From the NCBI RefSeq assembly GCF_000220985.1, contig NZ_AFRW01000117.1:1-48346 (forward strand): a DNA stretch of 48,346 nucleotides, written 5' to 3'. The DNA comes from Nesterenkonia sp. F (lineage in GTDB: Bacteria; Actinomycetota; Actinomycetes; Actinomycetales; Micrococcaceae). Positions 36,205 to 45,203 of the stretch are shown here, piece by piece; position 1 is the stretch's first letter; each line of letters starts with the position of its first letter. Under the pieces are notes generated by a model. The model saw only the letters and a program-made list of their open reading frames with translations, had not been told where the DNA came from and searched no databases. The position numbers and the translations under genes were made by a program.

Positions 36205-37086
36205 TCAGCCGAGGTCGACGCCGGCGATCGCCCGCGCCATCTCCTCGGCATGCGGCTCGGCGACCCGCAGCAGCCGGATCCGCCGCTGCGGGGCCGGGTC
36301 GACCAGCGGTCGCACCACCACGCCCTCATGCGGGGTCGCCAGCCCCAGCCGCGGCATGACGCCCAGCCCCAGACCGGCGGCGATGAGACCCTGGGCCGTG
36401 TCGATGTCGTCGCACTCGATGCAGATGTCCGGCCGGAAGCCGTGCGCCGCGCAGGCCTGCAGCAGCGGCTCGCTGCAGCTGCCCAGCGGCCACTCGTGGG
36501 TCACCCAGGGCTCGCCGGCCAGGTCGGCGACCGCGACCGCCTCCTGCGCGGCCAACCGGTGACCGGCCGGCAGCACGACGTCGAAGGGGTCGTCGAAGAG
36601 ATGGGTCTCGGTGACCCCGTCCAGACCCGCCGGCACCTCGCTGGAGATCAGCGCGACGTCGACCTCGCCGCGGCTGACGCGCAGCGCCGGGTCGCCCTCG
36701 GGCTCGAGCAGCAGCTCCACCCGAGCGCCGGGGTTCCTGCGGCGGAAGGCGGCGACGGCCGGCGCCACCATCGACTGCCCGGCGGTGGTGAAGTACTCCA
36801 TGCGCAGCCGGGCGCCGCGCCCTTCGCGGTAGTCCTCCAGCGCCTGTTCGACCTCGTCGATCTGCTCGAAGATCGCCCCGGCCCGCTCGTCCAGCAGCCG
36901 CGCCGCGGCTGTGGTCCGCACGCCCCGGCCGACGTGCTCGAGCAGCCTCAGTCCGGTCTCGCGCTGCAGAGCGGCCATCTGCTGGCTCACCGACGACGGC
37001 GTGTAGCCCAGCGCCTCGGCGGCCCGGCTGACCGAGCCGGTCGCGATCACCGAGCGCAGCACCTGAAGACGTCGCACGTCGAGCAC
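36205..37086 (-). CDS. LysR-family transcriptional regulator
   Basis: Regulator of 293 aa. HTH: VLDVRRLQVLRSVIATGSVS, then GYTPSSVSQQMAALQRETGL. The effector domain follows with RMEYFTTAGQSMVAPAVAAF and GLIAAGLGLGVMPRL. The start is GTG 37086, 5 nt after GGAGGAGG, rather than the in-frame ATG at 37155, which lacks a ribosome site. The effector and targets are unknown. It is 88 nt downstream of the flavoprotein gene on the same strand. Confidence 0.92.
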   Translation of the reverse strand: MLDVRRLQVLRSVIATGSVSRAAEALGYTPSSVSQQMAALQRETGLRLLEHVGRGVRTTAAARLLDERAGAIFEQIDEVEQALEDYREGRGARLRMEYFTTAGQSMVAPAVAAFRRRNPGARVELLLEPEGDPALRVSRGEVDVALISSEVPAGLDGVTETHLFDDPFDVVLPAGHRLAAQEAVAVADLAGEPWVTHEWPLGSCSEPLLQACAAHGFRPDICIECDDIDTAQGLIAAGLGLGVMPRLGLATPHEGVVVRPLVDPAPQRRIRLLRVAEPHAEEMARAIAGVDLG

Positions 37087-37173
37087 CGCAGCCTCCTCCT
37101 CGTCGTCGGGCACGGCCTGCGCCCATTCTTCCACCGGCGCCGACCTGCCCGGCACGAACCGGCACGAACCGAC

Positions 37174-38565
37174 TCAGTCACCGGCCCGGCCATGCGCCAG
37201 CCCCGTCGGGACTCCCAGGCGCGGCAGGTCGCCGCCCGCTTCGCCCCGACCCTCATCGACCGCTGCGGCCGCCGAACAGACCCCGGTCTCCGGCAGCGCC
37301 AGGTCCCGCACGGAGCCGTCCCCGCCGGCCAGATGAGCCGCGACGGATCGGACCTGTTCATAGCCGGTGGCCAGCAGGAAGGTCGGGGCGCGCCCATAGG
37401 ACTTCATGCCGACGATGAACACCCCGTCCTCGGGGTGAGCGAGTGCATCGGCCCCATGAGCCGGAACCGTGCCGCAGGAGTGGACTTCCGGGTCGATCAT
37501 CGGCGCCAGCCGCACCGGAGCCTCCACCGCCGGATCCAGCTGGATCCGCAGCTCGCGGAGCATCTCCAGGTCCGGGCGGAAGCCGGTGGCGCGGACCAGC
37601 CGATCCACCGCGAGCTCACGACGCCGCCGCCCCGCGCCGACCTCGACGACGAGCCCTCCGGCCGGCCCAGGACGCATGGCCTGCACCGCCGCCCGGGCCT
37701 CCAGCCGGACCAGACCCTCCTCGACCGCGCGCTGCAGCCGGGCGCCGAGCATGCCGCGGGCCGGCAGCCCGTCGGCGTCGCGGCCCCCGTAGGTGCGCGA
37801 CGGGTCGTCGCCGCGGATCGCCCAGACGGCTTCGGTGCCGGGCTCCTCGCGAGCCAGTCGGACCAGGTCCAGCAACGTGGTGACCGCGGAGTGCCCCGCG
37901 CCGACGACCAGTGTGGAGCGCCCGACGAAGTCGGCACGGTCGGTGCCGAGCACGTCCGGCAGTGCTCGCGCCAGGTGCTCCGCCGTCGCCGGGTCCTCCT
38001 CCCCGATCGCGGGCAGCCCGTTCGCTCCGGCCGGATTCGGCCGTCCCCACGTGCCGCCGGCGTCGACGACGGCGCGGGCCCGATGCTCGACGACTCGTCG
38101 GCCGCCGGCGCGGGCCTCCTCGGTCCGGACCACGAAGGGCGCGGACGAGCGGGCCCGGGCATGCGTCTTGTCGCGCCCTCCGCGCGATACCGCAGTGACG
38201 CGGACACCGAGTCGAAGCCGATCGCGCAGCGCCGGGACGGCGGCGAGCGGCTCCACGTACTCGGTGAGCAGCTCGCGGGCCCAGGGCAGAGCGTCGGGCT
38301 GCGGCGCGCTCCACCCTGTCGCCTCCAACAATCGGCGGGAAGCGTCGTCGAGGGTGTAGCGCCACGGCGAGAACAGCCGGACGTGGCTCCATTCCCGGAC
38401 CGCGGCGCCGGGGCGGCCACCCGCTTCGAGGATCAGCGGCTCGAGACCCTGCTCGAGCAGATGGGCGGCCGCGGCGAGGCCCACCGGGCCGGCACCGACG
38501 ACGATGACGGGCAGATCGCCGAGGACATCGCCGGCGTCGTCGACGGCGGCAGCGTGGGCGGACAT
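37174..38565 (-). CDS. FAD-dependent NAD(P)-binding oxidoreductase linked to ArsR
   Basis: Flavoprotein of 463 aa with two dinucleotide folds: PVIVVGAGPVGLAAAAHLLE for FAD and STLVVGAGHSAVTTLLDLVR for NAD(P)H. A conserved WSHVRLFSPWRYTLD stretch follows the first, then ATGFRPDLEML and a C-terminal FIVGMKSYGRAPTFLL. It resembles flavoproteins common in actinobacterial arsenic operons (ArsO-like), a role supported here by the divergent arsR and shared operator. The start is ATG 38565 with GGAG 6 nt upstream; GTG 38568 is adjacent. No arsenite pump or arsenate reductase is in the window. Confidence 0.85.
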   Translation of the reverse strand: MSAHAAAVDDAGDVLGDLPVIVVGAGPVGLAAAAHLLEQGLEPLILEAGGRPGAAVREWSHVRLFSPWRYTLDDASRRLLEATGWSAPQPDALPWARELLTEYVEPLAAVPALRDRLRLGVRVTAVSRGGRDKTHARARSSAPFVVRTEEARAGGRRVVEHRARAVVDAGGTWGRPNPAGANGLPAIGEEDPATAEHLARALPDVLGTDRADFVGRSTLVVGAGHSAVTTLLDLVRLAREEPGTEAVWAIRGDDPSRTYGGRDADGLPARGMLGARLQRAVEEGLVRLEARAAVQAMRPGPAGGLVVEVGAGRRRRELAVDRLVRATGFRPDLEMLRELRIQLDPAVEAPVRLAPMIDPEVHSCGTVPAHGADALAHPEDGVFIVGMKSYGRAPTFLLATGYEQVRSVAAHLAGGDGSVRDLALPETGVCSAAAAVDEGRGEAGGDLPRLGVPTGLAHGRAGD

Positions 38566-38610
38566 CACAGTCTCCGTTCCATCGCGGCACGGCGAGCGCC
38601 GGCGCGATCA

Positions 38611-38666
38611 TATTGACGACTTTCGATGAATACGACCGTAGGCCTGTTCATCGAAGTTCGTCAATA
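38611..38666. promoter_or_regulatory. Paired ArsR operator in the arsR/flavoprotein divergent region
   Basis: Two 20-nt arms (38611-38630 and 38647-38666) are complementary at 18 of 20 positions, spaced by 16 nt. Each arm is itself an imperfect dyad of the form TTCATCGAA-N-TTCGTCAA, like known ArsR sites, so two dimers could bind, one per promoter. The arsR -10, TATACT (38674-38679), follows directly. Confidence 0.8.
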
Positions 38667-38685
38667 CGTCGCCTATACTCGTGCC

Positions 38686-39057
38686 ATGACCGACTCATCA
38701 CCCGCCCGATCGCCCGCTCCGGCGGACCTCGCCTGCTGCCTGCCGACCTTCCGCGGACCGCTGAGCGCCGAGGAGGCGGAGCCGCTGGCCGCCGTGTTCA
38801 AGGCCGTGGCCGATCCGGTGCGGCTGCGTCTGCTCTCGCTGATCGAGCACCACGACGACGCCGAAGCCTGCGTCTGCGATCTCACCGAGCCGCTCGGCCT
38901 CTCCCAGCCGACCGTCTCGCACCACCTGAAGATCCTGGTCGAGGCCGGGCTGCTGACCCGCGCCCGCCGCGGCCGCTGGTCGTACTACGCCGTCGTCGGC
39001 CCCGCGCTGGAGGAGTTCGGCACGCTGCTGCGCGACCACCCGCGGACGGAGGACTGA
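38686..39057 (+). CDS. arsR: ArsR/SmtB-family arsenical-responsive repressor
   Basis: Metalloid-sensing repressor of 123 aa. The winged HTH contains ACVCDLTEPLGLSQPTVSHH followed by LKILVEAGLLTRARRGRWSY. Candidate As(III)/Sb(III) ligands are Cys17-Cys18 near the N-terminus and Cys62/Cys64 in the ACVCDL segment. The N-terminal Cys pair plus one Cys resembles the C. glutamicum ArsR site, while CVC resembles the E. coli plasmid type. The ATG lies 6 nt after TATACT, so the message is leaderless. It represses the flavoprotein gene and itself through the palindrome upstream. Confidence 0.93.
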   Translation: MTDSSPARSPAPADLACCLPTFRGPLSAEEAEPLAAVFKAVADPVRLRLLSLIEHHDDAEACVCDLTEPLGLSQPTVSHHLKILVEAGLLTRARRGRWSYYAVVGPALEEFGTLLRDHPRTED

Positions 39058-39088
39058 ACGTCCCTGCACTGCACCCGCACGCCGCGGC

Positions 39089-40735
39089 TCAGCGCAGCGC
39101 GGAGGCCAGCGCGTCCAGGAAGCGGGCGACGGCGACGGCGCCGGCGTCCTGCGCCCCGGCGGTCGCAGCCTCCGGCACATAGGCCGCCCGCCCGGCCTTC
39201 GCGGTCAGCGCTGCGGTCGCCTCCGCACCCTGCCCTGCCGCACGGGCGGCCTCGGGCAGCCCGCCGCCCCCGGCCAACGCCCGCTGGGCCGGCAGCAGCG
39301 CGTCGAGCATGGTCCGGTCACCCTCGACGGCCCCGCCGTGGTGCTGCATGGCCGCGATGCCGGCTTGGAACGCCTCGGGCCAGCTGCGCCCGTCCTCCAG
39401 GGCCCTGGCGACGGCGGTGGAGCAGATCGCCAGCAGCACGCCGGAGGAGCCTCCCATCGCAGTCTCCAGCGAGCGCGCGATCCGGCGCACCGCCGCGGCC
39501 GGGTCGGCGAAGCCGAGCTCGCCGGAGCCGATGAGCTCGTCGACGGCGCGCGCTCCGGCGGCGAAGGTCGTGCCGGCGTCGGCGTCGCCGGCGGCCCGGT
39601 CCAGCGCGTCGAGCTCCTCGGTCGCGGCCGTCAGGGCCGCCGCCCCCGAGCGCACGGCCTGTTCGACGCGGCCGTCCTCGGTGGTCGGCGCCGGGTCCCC
39701 GGCCTCAGCGGTCGACTCGCCGGCCGGACGCGTCCTCGGCTCGCCGGGCGTCGTCGCCGGCGCCCAGCCCGGCGCCGTCGTCGGCGCGTCGACGGCGGCC
39801 AGCAGCTCCTCGGTGGCCGGTGCCAGGGTGACGGAGAAGCCGTGCATGTCCAGCGAGGTCATCAGCGGCGCGGGACCGATCAGGCGGGCGAGCGGCCGGA
39901 CGCCGAGCTGGCCGAGCAGCTCGCGGGCCAGCACCAGCCCCTCCTGCGGCGAACAGCCGCCGAGGTCGTTGAGGACGGCGACCAGTCCGCGGCCGCCGTG
40001 CTCGTCGGCGAGCGACCGGGCGTCCAGCGCCTCGAGGACCAGGGCCATCGCGTCGTCGGCCCCGGAGACCTCCGCCGAGCGGGCACCCGGCTCGTTGTGG
40101 ATTCCCAGGCCCAGCTCGGCGCCGCGGGAGGCGTCCCGCTCGGCGCCCGGCAGCGTGGCCGGCGTCAGCGCCAGCGCCATGGTGCGGATCCCGGCGCCGG
40201 TGCGCTCGGCCGCGGCGGCGACGTCGTCCAGCGAGCCACCCTGCGCGGCCAGATGCCCGGCGACCTTGTGCACCAGCACGGTGCCGGCCAGCCCGCGCGG
40301 CTGCTCGATGTCCGGCAGCGCGACGTCGTCGCGGATCAGCACCGTGCGCACGTCCAGCCCCTCTTCCCGGGCCCGCTCGGCGGCCAGCCCGAAGTTCAGC
40401 CGGTCGCCGGTGTAGTTCTTGATCACCAGCAGGCAGCCGGCCGGCCCGGTGACCGCGCGGATCGCCTCGAGCACGGCGCTGACCGGCGGGGAGGCGAAGA
40501 GCGACCCCGGCACGGCCGCGGCGAGCATGCCCTCGCCGAGGTACCCGGCGTGGGCCGGCTCGTGGCCGGAGCCGCCGCCGCTGACCACGGCGACGCCGGC
40601 GGCGGGATCATGGTCGGCGCGGACGAGGACGTCGACGCCCTCGGAGGTCTCCAGACGCTCGACGGCGGCGGTGCGCAGCAGCGCCTCGAGCACCTCGGGC
40701 ACCAGCTGGTCGCGGGAGGGATGGAAGTGAGCCAC
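39089..40735 (-). CDS. ATP-dependent dihydroxyacetone kinase, DhaK-DhaL fusion
   Basis: Glycerone kinase of 548 aa that phosphorylates dihydroxyacetone. Residues 1-315 are DhaK, with GGGSGHEPAHAGYLG, NYTGDRLNFGLA and GLGIHNEPG, where His213 binds substrate covalently. A Pro/Thr/Ala-rich linker (about 318-355) leads to DhaL (360-548) with the nucleotide/Mg site GDADAGTTF (Asp384, Asp386) and MGGSSGVLLA. Fusion of K and L marks the ATP-using type, not the PTS-dependent one. GTG 40735 has AGGAGAG 4 nt upstream. A separate unit between arsR and pyrE. Confidence 0.93.
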   Translation of the reverse strand: MAHFHPSRDQLVPEVLEALLRTAAVERLETSEGVDVLVRADHDPAAGVAVVSGGGSGHEPAHAGYLGEGMLAAAVPGSLFASPPVSAVLEAIRAVTGPAGCLLVIKNYTGDRLNFGLAAERAREEGLDVRTVLIRDDVALPDIEQPRGLAGTVLVHKVAGHLAAQGGSLDDVAAAAERTGAGIRTMALALTPATLPGAERDASRGAELGLGIHNEPGARSAEVSGADDAMALVLEALDARSLADEHGGRGLVAVLNDLGGCSPQEGLVLARELLGQLGVRPLARLIGPAPLMTSLDMHGFSVTLAPATEELLAAVDAPTTAPGWAPATTPGEPRTRPAGESTAEAGDPAPTTEDGRVEQAVRSGAAALTAATEELDALDRAAGDADAGTTFAAGARAVDELIGSGELGFADPAAAVRRIARSLETAMGGSSGVLLAICSTAVARALEDGRSWPEAFQAGIAAMQHHGGAVEGDRTMLDALLPAQRALAGGGGLPEAARAAGQGAEATAALTAKAGRAAYVPEAATAGAQDAGAVAVARFLDALASALR

Positions 40736-40877
40736 GCTGCTCTCCTGTCGCTCGGGGCCGGAGCCCCTCGGGCGCCGGTCGTGCTGAATGTGCTGGTGCG
40801 GGGGCTGGTCGTGCTGAGCCTGACGGCTGCGATGCTCGAGGCCCGGGCGGCCGGACCGTCCGGGGCGCTCGGACCGG

Positions 40878-41474
40878 TCAGTCCACGCCGAGGTCGATCT
40901 TCGAGTACGCGTAGAGATAGGGCACCTGTGCGGTGTCCTCGATGTGCTCGCGCGCGCCGGTGTTCCGGTCGACGAGCACGGCGACGGCCTGCACCTCGCC
41001 GCCGGCGCCGCGCACGCCCTCGACGGCGGTCAGCGCCGATCCGCCGGTGGTGGAGGTGTCCTCGAGGACGACCACCTTGCGTCCGTCGACGCTGGGCCCC
41101 TCGACCTGACGCCCCATGCCGTGGGACTTCGCCTCCTTGCGGACGACGAAGGCGTCGATCGCCCGGCCCTCCTCCTGGGCGGCGTGCATGATCGCCGCGG
41201 CGACCGGGTCGGCGCCCATCGTCAGCCCGCCGCAGGCGACGTAGTCGATGCCGGCGTCGTCGAGCATGCGCATCATCACCCGGCCGACCAGCCGGGAGGC
41301 CTCGTGGTGCAGCGTGATGCGCCGCAGGTCGATGTAGTAGTCGGCGCTCTCGCCCGAGGAGAGGGTGACCTCTCCGTGGACGACGGCGAGCCGCTGGATC
41401 AGCTTCTTCAGCCGCCGACGCTCGGCGCTGGGGGTGGACACCTCGGTGCTGCTGCCGGTGGTCGTCGAGATCAT
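40878..41474 (-). CDS. pyrE: Orotate phosphoribosyltransferase
   Basis: Pyrimidine biosynthesis enzyme that joins orotate and PRPP to give OMP. At 198 aa the length is normal. PRPP-binding loop KVVVLEDTSTTGGSALTAVE, flexible loop with VVRKEAKSHGMGRQVEG and substrate residues in SGESADYYIDLRRITLH are present. The ATG at 41474 lies 6 nt after TAGGAT (41486-41481), so the transcript is probably leaderless. The short Thr/Ser N-terminus is unremarkable. 142 nt separate it from dhaKL; nothing else is seen in that gap. Confidence 0.95.
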   Translation of the reverse strand: MISTTTGSSTEVSTPSAERRRLKKLIQRLAVVHGEVTLSSGESADYYIDLRRITLHHEASRLVGRVMMRMLDDAGIDYVACGGLTMGADPVAAAIMHAAQEEGRAIDAFVVRKEAKSHGMGRQVEGPSVDGRKVVVLEDTSTTGGSALTAVEGVRGAGGEVQAVAVLVDRNTGAREHIEDTAQVPYLYAYSKIDLGVD

Positions 41475-41693
41475 GGGGCCATCCTACTGGCGTCGCGTCG
41501 TCTCTCCATCCCCGATCGCTCCGCCGCCGGAAGCTCCCGATCAGCGCGACGGCGGGGCTGTCACAGCCGGACCCGACGGCGGCCGTGACCATCTCCGGGC
41601 GCCCGGAACCGCCGCGCCGTCGCCCGCCACCTCCGGGCGACTCCGTCACGCCGGAGACACACCGGAGACACGCCGCGCCGGTAGACTCGAAGC

Positions 41694-42518
41694 ATGTGTG
41701 AGCAGCAGACCGCCATCATCGACGAGATGGGCGTGCAGCCCGAGATCGACCCCGCCGCCGAAGTCGCCCGCCGGGTGGAGTTCCTGACCGACTATCTGCG
41801 CCGCACGGGGGCGCAGTCGCTGGTGCTGGGCATATCCGGCGGCGTGGACTCGTCTCTGGCCGGACGACTGTGTCAGCTGACCGTCGAGGCCGTGCGCGCC
41901 CACGGCGACGACGTCGCCTTCCACGCAGTGCGTCTGCCGCACGGCGTGCAGCAGGACGAGGACGAGGCCGCCGCAGCTCTGGAGTTCATCGCTCCGGACC
42001 ATGCCCACACGGTGAACATCGCCGAGCCGGTGGCCGCGCTCGACGCCGCCGTCGCCCCGTCCGTGGGCGGGAGGCTCAGCGACTACCACCGCGGCAACGT
42101 CAAAGCCCGCGTGAGGATGGCAGCCCAGTACGCGATCGCCGGCGAGCATCGCGGTCTGGTGGTCGGCACCGATCATGCCGCGGAGTCGGTCACCGGCTTC
42201 TTCACCAAGTACGGCGACGGCGGCGCCGACGTGCTGCCGCTGTTCACGTTGAACAAGCGACAGGTCCGTCAGCTCCTGCAGCACCTGGGCGCGCCGGAGA
42301 ACCTCTGGTCGAAGCCGGCCACGGCGGACCTGCTCGACGAGAACCCCGGTCAGCTCGACGAGACCGAGCTCGGGCTGACCTATGACGTCATCGACGACTA
42401 CCTCGAGGGCCGCGAGATCGATCCCGAACTCGCCGAGCAGCTCGAGGCCCGGCACCGCGCCACACGACATAAGCGCAGCGTGCCGGTGAGCATCCAGGAC
42501 GAGTGGTGGCGCGGCTGA
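41694..42518 (+). CDS. nadE: Ammonia-dependent NAD+ synthetase
   Basis: Final enzyme of NAD synthesis, converting deamido-NAD to NAD with ATP and ammonia. The 274 aa form has no glutaminase domain, so it uses free NH3. ATP pyrophosphatase P-loop [10 protein letters not shown] (45-54), [37 protein letters not shown] and C-terminal THKR-like HKRSVP are typical. The ATG lies 6 nt after TAGACT (41682-41687), giving a leaderless message. Divergent from pyrE across 219 nt, which otherwise contains only a CCGGAGACAC direct repeat. Confidence 0.96.
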   Translation: MCEQQTAIIDEMGVQPEIDPAAEVARRVEFLTDYLRRTGAQSLVLGISGGVDSSLAGRLCQLTVEAVRAHGDDVAFHAVRLPHGVQQDEDEAAAALEFIAPDHAHTVNIAEPVAALDAAVAPSVGGRLSDYHRGNVKARVRMAAQYAIAGEHRGLVVGTDHAAESVTGFFTKYGDGGADVLPLFTLNKRQVRQLLQHLGAPENLWSKPATADLLDENPGQLDETELGLTYDVIDDYLEGREIDPELAEQLEARHRATRHKRSVPVSIQDEWWRG

Positions 42519-42627
42519 GGCGACCGACGCTCCCGGACTTCCTGTTGGAGTGAGCCGCTCGACCTCAGTAGGGTGTGACGGCACGCTCGCACCACGAGGT
42601 CGCCGCCGGCGGCTCCAGGAGGTCACA

Positions 42628-42930
42628 ATGCCGAACGACGCGAACCCGCTCCTCCCCGGCCCTGAGTGGCTCATGTTGGGAGCCCCCGTCGCGGTGCTGT
42701 CTGTCAGCCTCACGCTGATCGTCGCCGCCGGGATCTATCTGCTGCCGACGTTCCTCGCCGTCGCCCGCGGCTCCGAGAGGCTCTGGCCGGCGGTGCTGAT
42801 CGACGTGCTGCTCGGCTGGACGGTCATCGGCTGGATCGCCGCGATGATCCTCGCACTGATCCCGCCGAAGCCCGCGCCGTCGGCCCCGGAGCCTGCCCCG
42901 GCCGCGGCGCCGTCGTCGTTCGCCGACTGA
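42628..42930 (+). CDS. Superinfection-immunity-type small membrane protein
   Basis: 100 aa protein with two membrane segments. The motif TFLAVARGSERLWPAVLIDV followed by LLGWTVIGWIAAMILAL matches the superinfection immunity protein domain (Imm_superinfect type), a widespread two-helix domain named from phage T4 Imm. The tail is Ala/Pro-rich. AGGAGG lies 5 nt before the ATG. No phage genes are near, so a chromosomal housekeeping or envelope role is equally likely. Confidence 0.8.
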   Translation: MPNDANPLLPGPEWLMLGAPVAVLSVSLTLIVAAGIYLLPTFLAVARGSERLWPAVLIDVLLGWTVIGWIAAMILALIPPKPAPSAPEPAPAAAPSSFAD

Positions 42931-42964
42931 CCCGCCCGCAGAGCGCGCTGATAGCTTGGACTCC

Positions 42965-43768
42965 ATGCGGATTGCGACGTGGAATGTGAACTCTATGCGC
43001 GCCCGGGCCGACCGGGTGGAAGCCTGGCTGGACCGCTCGGACGTCGACGTCCTGGCGATCCAGGAGACCAAGTGCAAGGACGACAACTTCCCCTGGGAGG
43101 TCTTCGAGCAGAACGGCTACGACGTCGCGCACTTCGGCTTCGACCAGTGGAACGGCGTGGCCATCGCCTCCCGAGTGGGACTGCGCGACGTCGAGCGCAC
43201 CTTCGCCGACCAGCCGGCCTTCGGCAAGAACGGGAAGGACCCGGTCCAGGAGGCCCGCGCGATCGCCGCGACCTGCGGGGACCTGCGACTGTGGAGCCTC
43301 TACGTGCCCAACGGCCGCGCCCTGGACGACGAGCACATGAGCTATAAGCTCGACTGGCTGGCCACACTGCGCGGCCACGCCGCGTCCTGGTTGCAGGAGG
43401 ACCCCGAGGCCCAGGTCGCGCTGGCCGGCGACTGGAACATCGCCCCGCAGGACGACGACGTCTGGGACATCGACCACTTCCGCGAGCAGGGGCTGACCCA
43501 CGTCTCCGAGCCGGAGCGGGAGGCCTTCCGCGGCTTCCTGGAGGCCGGCTACGTCGACGTCGCGCGCCCGCACACTCCCGGCCCCGGCGTCTACACCTAC
43601 TGGGACTACCAGCAGCTGCGCTTCCCGAAGAAGGAAGGCATGCGCATCGACTTCGTCCTGGGCAGCCCGGCGATCGAACGGCGCGTGGAGAACGCCTTCA
43701 TCGACCGCGAGGAGCGCAAGGGCAAGGGGGCCTCCGACCACGCCCCGGTGGTCGTCGACCTCAGCTGA
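42965..43768 (+). CDS. xthA: Exodeoxyribonuclease III (AP endonuclease)
   Basis: DNA-repair nuclease of 267 aa acting at abasic sites and 3' blocks. Active-site motifs are MRIATWNVNSMRAR, LAIQETKCKD (Glu for Mg), LAGDWNIAPQDDDVWD, and the C-terminal GASDHAPVVVDL with catalytic Asp-His. YVPNGRALDDEHMSYKLDWL is also characteristic. The ATG at 42965 lies 7 nt after TAGCTT (42952-42957), so it is probably leaderless. Convergent with the DUF4282 gene and followed by a strong palindrome. Confidence 0.96.
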   Translation: MRIATWNVNSMRARADRVEAWLDRSDVDVLAIQETKCKDDNFPWEVFEQNGYDVAHFGFDQWNGVAIASRVGLRDVERTFADQPAFGKNGKDPVQEARAIAATCGDLRLWSLYVPNGRALDDEHMSYKLDWLATLRGHAASWLQEDPEAQVALAGDWNIAPQDDDVWDIDHFREQGLTHVSEPEREAFRGFLEAGYVDVARPHTPGPGVYTYWDYQQLRFPKKEGMRIDFVLGSPAIERRVENAFIDREERKGKGASDHAPVVVDLS

Positions 43769-43784
43769 GCCGCCGCACATCGGA

Positions 43785-43846
43785 GGATGACTCGGCGGGA
43801 CGTGTAGGAATACGGCCTCATTCCCACACGTCCCGCCGAGTCATCC
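43785..43846. repeat. Palindromic repeat, family A copy 2
   Basis: Arms of 27 nt (43785-43811 and 43820-43846) pair at 26 positions around an 8-nt loop. The outer arm GGATGACTC and the inner GTGGGAAT match the palindrome at 22526-22585. Here it lies between convergent stops of xthA and the DUF4282 gene and can act as a bidirectional terminator. Confidence 0.9.
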
Positions 43847-43866
43847 GACGACGACGGCGCCCGGAC

Positions 43867-44331
43867 TCAGCGCCGCTGGTGCATCTCGCGGCGCAGCGAC
43901 TCGATCTCGATCCGGGTGCCGGCGGTGTTCTGCGACGTGCGGATCATCGCGATGTAGAACTCCAGCATCACGCGGATGAGGATCAGGTAGATCACCGCCG
44001 GGATCCAGCCCAACAGCAGGGCCAGCACGCCGACCCAGGTGTCGGCGACGAACCCGCCGATGACCATGAACAGCCAGCCCAGCACCAGGAACACCAGCAG
44101 CACGATGTAGATGAACGTGGCGAACTTGACGGTGACGAAGCTCTGGAAGGAGAAGTCGAAGAGCGCCCCGAAGAATCCCTTCGCCTCGACGGCGTTGGAC
44201 TGCTGGGGGTGCGGCGGCTGGTCCTGCGGCGATGGTTGCCGACCCTGCTGCGGGTAGTACCCCTGCTGCGGGTGCTGGCCTTCCGGGGGCTGCTGGCCCG
44301 ACGGGCCGGGGGCACCGGGTGGCTGCGTCAT
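43867..44331 (-). CDS. DUF4282 membrane protein
   Basis: 154 aa protein. The N-terminal 48 residues are Pro/Gln/Gly-rich and likely disordered. Then comes FDFSFQSFVTVKFATFIYIV, the start of the DUF4282 domain, two to three membrane segments, and RVMLEFYIAMIRTSQNT before a charged C-terminus. Function of the family is unknown. GAGGAGGA lies 3 nt before the ATG. Convergent with xthA. Confidence 0.9.
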   Translation of the reverse strand: MTQPPGAPGPSGQQPPEGQHPQQGYYPQQGRQPSPQDQPPHPQQSNAVEAKGFFGALFDFSFQSFVTVKFATFIYIVLLVFLVLGWLFMVIGGFVADTWVGVLALLLGWIPAVIYLILIRVMLEFYIAMIRTSQNTAGTRIEIESLRREMHQRR

Positions 44332-44542
44332 AGGTCCTCCTCAGAACGGCGATGCGGTGATCATGCGGCGACCGGGCGCCGGTGGTCACAAGGTAGCCGC
44401 AGGATGCCGCGGCAGTCGACTGTTCGCGCACCGCCGACGTCGGACGGACGCGTCGGGCGGCAGCGTCGGACCGCGTCGCCGGAGACCGCGTTCGCGCCTC
44501 TCCAGCTCCGTCCACACCGCACGGACATGTGAGACTGGTGGG

Positions 44543-44959
44543 ATGCAGACTGCTCCGTCCATCCGGCCCGCCGTCGTCCGCACCGGCCGCCTCGCAGTAC
44601 TGGCCCTGCTCGCGGCGGGCCTGTGGTGGGGATGGTTCGGATGGGACGACAGCTACCAGCACGATCCGGCGACGGGCGAGACGTCAGGCCCCTATGCACT
44701 GTGGCAGGTCATCGGCTGCACAGCGTCCGGAGTCCTGCTGGTCGTCGTGGCCGAGCGGTTCGTGCCGCCGCCGGCCCTGCTCACCGTGGCGCCGCTGGCC
44801 TTCACCGCCGCCTGGGCGCTCACCGCCGTCCCGACCGACCAGTCCGGCCTCGCACTCGTCGGCACCGTGCTGGTCCTCACCGGAACGCTCCTCGGCGCCT
44901 CGGCCGTCGTCGCGACGACCCGGGCGCTCCGCGGCCTCGCCCGCCGTCACGGGCACTGA
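44543..44959 (+). CDS. Hypothetical four-helix membrane protein
   Basis: 138 aa protein with about four predicted membrane segments (LAVLALLAAGLWWGWFGW, VIGCTASGVLLVVVAERFV, LLTVAPLAFTAAWALTAVPT, LVGTVLVLTGTLLGASAVVA). A short external loop DDSYQHDPATGETSGPY follows helix 1. I do not recognise the family. GAGACT at 44531-44536, 6 nt upstream, would give a leaderless start. Divergent from DUF4282 across 211 nt. No operon partner. Confidence 0.75.
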   Translation: MQTAPSIRPAVVRTGRLAVLALLAAGLWWGWFGWDDSYQHDPATGETSGPYALWQVIGCTASGVLLVVVAERFVPPPALLTVAPLAFTAAWALTAVPTDQSGLALVGTVLVLTGTLLGASAVVATTRALRGLARRHGH

Positions 44960-45169
44960 CGTCCTCTCCATCGCCCGGACACGACCGCACCCGCCGGGCT
45001 TCAGCTGGGTGAATGACTGCGCGAGCATCGGCGTCCATGGTCTGGACGCATCTCAGCCCGTCGGCGCCGGCGGGGACCTCCGGATATGTCCAGCATCGGC
45101 ACGCCGTCGCCGGTCGGCCGACCATCGCCGGCCCGAACCCCACCCCTCCGGAGAACCCCGAGACGCAGA

Positions 45170-45198
45170 AAGACCCCCGGGATATTCCCGGGGGTCTT
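45170..45198 (-). terminator. Terminator of the tRNA Glu-Asp-Phe cluster
   Basis: AAGACCCCCGGGA and TCCCGGGGGTCTT form a perfect 13-bp stem around a 3-nt loop. On the minus strand it is followed by a short T-rich run (CTTTCT) and stands 6 nt beyond the tRNA-Phe 3' end. Confidence 0.9.
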
Positions 45199-45203
45199 GA
45201 CTG

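Noticed and set aside
42628-42930. Prophage remnant, because of the superinfection-immunity-type domain
   Set aside because: No phage, integrase or att-like sequence surrounds it and the neighbours are nadE and xthA.
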